Assembly (NCBI GenBank): GCA_964527795.1
Contig: CAZGOS010000147.1
Coordinates: 1-7,764 of the forward strand
Origin: SMXL01 sp964527795
GTDB lineage: Bacteria > Bacteroidota > Rhodothermia > Rhodothermales > UBA10348
Direction of reading: 5' to 3'
Length of the DNA: 7,764 bases
Shown here: positions 5,614 to 7,764 of the stretch, piece after piece
Layout: each line of letters begins with the position of its first letter
How positions within the stretch are numbered: the first letter of the stretch is position 1
The notes under the pieces: generated by a model
What the model saw: only the letters and a program-made list of their open reading frames with translations
What the model was told of the DNA's origin: nothing
Databases searched by the model: none
Translations under genes and position numbers: made by a program

Positions 5614-6020
5614 GGATCGCGCTGGATACTAACGTACTTATCGGTGCCTACACGGCGCGTGGCCTCTCATCTGATGTCTTTAGGTACATCCTGGTAGATC
5701 ACGATCTCATACTTTCTGAAAAGGTCCTCAGCGAGTTTGCCCGGATTATCGAGACTAAGTTTGGTCTGCCGAAAAAATATGTTGCCGATTTTCTCAGAGA
5801 GTTACGGCAACATCATATCGAATCGTTTCCTACGGGCGATGTCTCGTTCGAAATAGTGAGAGATCCAGATGACCGAGTGGTGCTTCAATCTGCCATCGAC
5901 GCTAGCGCTACGGTACTAATTTCAGGAGATCGCGATCTGCTTGATGTTCGCGATGAAATATCACAGATCAAGATCCAAACTCCCCGAGAGTTCTGGGAAT
6001 CCCTCAGAACGGGCAAATAA
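5610..6020 (+). CDS. PIN-domain toxin (COG1569-type RNase)
   Basis: This 136-residue protein is a PIN-domain endoribonuclease of the COG1569 toxin group. The acidic metal-binding residues are in place: Asp6 in ALDTNVLIGAY, Glu42 in LSEFARI, an Asp in VRDPDDRVVL (83-92), and Asp107 in ISGDRDLL (104-111). The C-terminal IQTPREFWESL is a common ending in this family. The start is TTG at 5610, overlapping the antitoxin stop by 4 bp and preceded 3 nt upstream by a strong GGAGGT site; no in-frame ATG fits better. PIN toxins of this type cut RNA, often tRNA or rRNA, but the target here is unknown. It looks intact. The converging sulfatase remnant ends 51 bp downstream, with no clear terminator between them. 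Confidence 0.92.
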   Translation: MRIALDTNVLIGAYTARGLSSDVFRYILVDHDLILSEKVLSEFARIIETKFGLPKKYVADFLRELRQHHIESFPTGDVSFEIVRDPDDRVVLQSAIDASATVLISGDRDLLDVRDEISQIKIQTPREFWESLRTGK

Positions 6021-6071
6021 CAAGCCCATATCAAGAGGAAGAAGTCAAACGAAGCCGGAAAAACAGAGATG

Positions 6072-6566
6072 CTATTCCTGGAAGTACTTGTCAATCACCC
6101 ACTGGGGCTGGTGGCGATCGGGACGCCTTTCGAACGATGTATGGTCGAATTCCATTGATACCAGGGAGTCAACCCACAGCGGATGTGGATCGTCCATATC
6201 CGCGTGCTGTGTCTGCATGAGCGCCATGAGTCTGGATACCTGGTCGGAATAAGCAGAATCGCCCGCTAGATCGTTCATTTCGAACGGATCATTCTGGAGA
6301 TCAAACAACTGCATGCGATCGATTTTTGGATAGCGTATGAGTTTCCAGCGCTCATCTCGCACGCTTCGCTGCAGATCCTCATAAACCGTATACAACACGT
6401 CTCTGGTCTCTGTTGAACTGCCTCGCCAGATTTCTGCGAGGTCATGGCCTTCAACTCCGTCGGGCAGGCTCGTCCGGGTCAGGTCGGCAATCGTAGGAAA
6501 CAGATCAAAGAGCATGACCAGGGCGTCGGACTCACCCGCCGGGATGCCGGGACCCGCGATTGCTGT
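6072..6566 (-). pseudogene. Type I sulfatase, C-terminal fragment truncated by a TnpB element
   Basis: Reading leftward from about 6566 to the TAG at 6072, the sequence encodes the C-terminal third of a type I (arylsulfatase A-like, formylglycine-dependent) sulfatase. The start AIAGPGIPAGESDALVMLFD and then FPTIADL matches the family's GPG...D..PT segment. The later SVRDERWKLIRYPK...MQLFDLQNDPFEMNDLAGD matches the conserved KLI...LFDL..DP.E region near the C-terminus. The N-terminal half, with the C-x-P-x-R formylglycine site and most metal ligands, is absent. In the same frame, family likeness ends near 6566 and a TAA appears at 6605-6603, inside the transposon end. An ATG at 6515 is internal to the fold and not a real start. 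The lost part probably lies on the minus strand beyond the element's right end. Confidence 0.85.
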
Positions 6567-6595
6567 GTTAATTGCACATTTTTTGGAACAAAAAC

Positions 6596-6610
6596 ATATG
6601 TGTTACATAT
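6596..6610 (+). repeat. Left-end subterminal hairpin of the TnpB element
   Basis: ATATGT-GTT-ACATAT is a perfect 6-bp inverted repeat with a 3-nt loop, 7 bp before the tnpB start. IS200/IS605 elements carry short imperfect hairpins near each end that TnpA recognises as single strands, and this one is placed accordingly. Its AT-rich make-up also means that it could overlap the tnpB promoter. Confidence 0.45.
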
Positions 6611-6617
6611 ATAGTAT

Positions 6618-7721
6618 ATGAGATTTAAGTCCCGATACAAATACCGTCTGTATCCAAACCTGGAGCAGAAGAAAGCTCTGGCCAATACGTTTGGATGTGC
6701 TCGGTATGCGTTCAACTGGGCATTGAATCTAAGGATCGCTGAGCCCATGTCGTATAACGAGTCCAGTGCCCGTCTTACGGCGCACAAGAAAGAGACCGAC
6801 TGGCTCGGTGAGGTATCGTGTGTACCTGTACAACAGGCACTCAGGCATCTCAATACGGCTTTCCTTGGTTTGAAGCATGGGCGCGGGTTTCCGCGCTTCA
6901 AGTCGAAGAAGAACCGGCAGAGTGCCGAGTTCACTCTCTCGGGCTTCAAGCTTAAGTATAGCAAGCTCCATCTCGGAAAGACTCCCGGCCCGATTAAGGT
7001 GAGATGGTCGAGAGAACTTCCGTCAGAACCGACAACGGCCACCGTGACTCTTGAGCCAGATGGTAGGTATTTCGTGACCTTCGTTGTTGAAGTCGAAGCA
7101 GTCATGCTCCCTGCGACAGCCAAGCAGGTAGGCATTGATCTTGGTTTGACTGATCTGATTGTCACGAGCAGCGGCTTCAAGTCGGGGAACCCGAGAAATC
7201 TTCGGAATCTGCAGGGGAAGCTCGCCCTGGAGCAGCGCAGACTGTCACGAAAACAGAAAGGCTCGCGCGCTTGGGATAAGCAGCGCCGCAAGGTTGCCCG
7301 AGTCCATTCACGAATTCGAGATCGCCGGAAGGACTTTCTTGATAACCTCTCAACAGAACTGGTTCGCAAGAACGACCTGATTGTTGTTGAGGACCTCAGA
7401 GTAGCGAACATGCTTAAGATGAGATCCCTTTCCAAAGCGATCTCTGACGCAAGCTGGTCCATGTTCGTGCGCATGCTCAAATACAAATGCGAGCTGAGCG
7501 GGAGAGTGTTCTTGAAGGTGAATCCGGCATATACATCAAGAATGTGCTCTGACTGCGGCAAGATTGCCGAGTCGATGCCGCTGGAGGTTCGCACGTGGAA
7601 ATGCGAATGCGAAGCCGAGCATGATCGTGATATAAATGCTGCCATCAATATTTTGCGGTCGGGTATGACCGTGTATGCTTCTGGAGGGAACGTAAGTCCT
7701 CAGCCCGCTTTGGCAACTTGA
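6618..7721 (+). CDS. tnpB: TnpB RNA-guided nuclease of IS200/IS605 family
   Basis: This 367-residue protein is a full-length TnpB (OrfB), the omega-RNA-guided DNA nuclease related to Cas12. The N-terminal MRFKSRYKYRLYPNLEQ and the helical GCARYAFNWALN segment (26-37) are typical. The RuvC residues are all present: Asp174 in GIDLGLTDL, Glu258 in IVVEDLRVANM, and HDRDINAAINIL (335-346), which supplies the third Asp. The zinc ribbon is C310-x2-C313 and C329-x-C331. The second knuckle is C-x-C followed by Glu where Gly is common, a variation that should still hold zinc. The arginine/lysine-rich stretch RRLSRKQKGSRAWDKQRRKV (207-226) suits RNA binding. The ATG at 6618 has no good ribosome site and follows an AT-rich leader. 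By all visible motifs the nuclease is active. In this family TnpB cuts the empty donor site and so helps keep the element in place. Confidence 0.96.
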   Translation: MRFKSRYKYRLYPNLEQKKALANTFGCARYAFNWALNLRIAEPMSYNESSARLTAHKKETDWLGEVSCVPVQQALRHLNTAFLGLKHGRGFPRFKSKKNRQSAEFTLSGFKLKYSKLHLGKTPGPIKVRWSRELPSEPTTATVTLEPDGRYFVTFVVEVEAVMLPATAKQVGIDLGLTDLIVTSSGFKSGNPRNLRNLQGKLALEQRRLSRKQKGSRAWDKQRRKVARVHSRIRDRRKDFLDNLSTELVRKNDLIVVEDLRVANMLKMRSLSKAISDASWSMFVRMLKYKCELSGRVFLKVNPAYTSRMCSDCGKIAESMPLEVRTWKCECEAEHDRDINAAINILRSGMTVYASGGNVSPQPALAT

Positions 7722-7764
7722 GGTTGATCCCGATGAATGAAGAATCCCCGGGTTCACCCGGGGA
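7620..7764 (+). ncRNA. Probable omega-RNA (reRNA) scaffold of TnpB, 3' part at window end
   Basis: TnpB guide RNAs arise from the 3' end of tnpB and the right end of the element, and the guide is copied from the flanking DNA. Here the 3' tail of tnpB leads into GAAGAATCCCC and then a perfect 9-bp stem, TCCCCGGGT-TC-ACCCGGGGA (7745-7764), which is the usual form of this scaffold's terminal hairpin. The 5' boundary given is only an estimate; omega-RNAs commonly start within the last part of the tnpB gene. The guide would start at or a few bases beyond the window end. Confidence 0.55.
7745..7764 (+). repeat. Right-end hairpin of the TnpB element
   Basis: A perfect inverted repeat with 9-bp arms (TCCCCGGGT and ACCCGGGGA) and a 2-nt loop lies 23 bp after the tnpB stop and ends on the last base of the window. 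It serves as the DNA hairpin for right-end recognition and as the terminal stem of the omega-RNA. It is not followed by visible T-residues, so I do not call it a terminator. Confidence 0.75.

Larger units (their letters stand above)
6567..7764 (+). mobile_element. IS200/IS605-superfamily, tnpB-only insertion sequence (right end at or just past window edge)
   Basis: The element is defined by an intact tnpB, an AT-rich left end with a small hairpin, and a GC-rich right-end hairpin at 7745-7764. The left boundary is estimated from where sulfatase homology stops, about 6563-6570, so it is uncertain by several bases. There is no space for tnpA between the left end and tnpB, so it is either an IS1341-like tnpB-only element moved in trans, or has tnpA outside the window. 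Insertion is into the sulfatase gene, opposite to its direction. Members of this superfamily leave no target duplication, so none was expected. Confidence 0.8.

Noticed and set aside
6479..7648. Long minus-strand open frame of 389 codons
   Set aside because: It lies antisense to the clearly real tnpB, and its product has no recognisable domain and a Ser/Arg-rich shadow composition.

Overview
The window is bacterial DNA, GC-rich on the left (roughly 1-3480) and visibly less GC-rich from about 3500 to 6070. It carries a corrinoid methyltransferase operon, a run of toxin-antitoxin modules, and a TnpB transposon inserted in a sulfatase gene. This mix fits an uncultured environmental bacterium with many sulfatases and MttB paralogues, but no marker here fixes the phylum.

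Region 1 (minus strand, 3422 down to 1) is a compact four-gene operon. In transcription order it encodes a small corrinoid protein (broken by one missing base as read), a zinc-type homocysteine S-methyltransferase, a protein resembling the MetH activation domain, and an MttB-family methyltransferase without pyrrolysine that runs off the left edge. Together these are the modules of cobalamin-dependent methionine synthase (MetH) as separate proteins, with MttB in place of the folate-binding module. The inferred pathway is: quaternary or tertiary methylamine, to MttB, to Co(I) corrinoid protein, to homocysteine, to methionine. The activation protein would re-methylate oxidised Co(II) from S-adenosylmethionine.

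Region 2 (3423-3905) has no convincing gene. It holds a possible promoter and operator for the operon, a weak 47-codon ORF, and the first copy of a 28-bp perfect direct repeat.

Region 3 (3906-6020, plus strand) is an island of three consecutive two-gene toxin-antitoxin modules from three unrelated toxin families: a MazF/PemK-like RNase with its antitoxin, an MNT/HepT pair, and a ribbon-helix-helix antitoxin with a PIN RNase. The first module lies between the two copies of the 28-bp repeat. The third has a tandem palindromic operator just upstream.

Region 4 (6072-7764) is the C-terminal part of a type I sulfatase (minus strand), cut off about where its core begins. The interruption is an IS200/IS605-superfamily element with an intact plus-strand tnpB and no room for tnpA on its left. 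The window ends exactly on a GC-rich hairpin typical of the right end and omega-RNA 3' end of such elements. The omega-RNA guide and the missing N-terminal half of the sulfatase should therefore lie just beyond the right edge.
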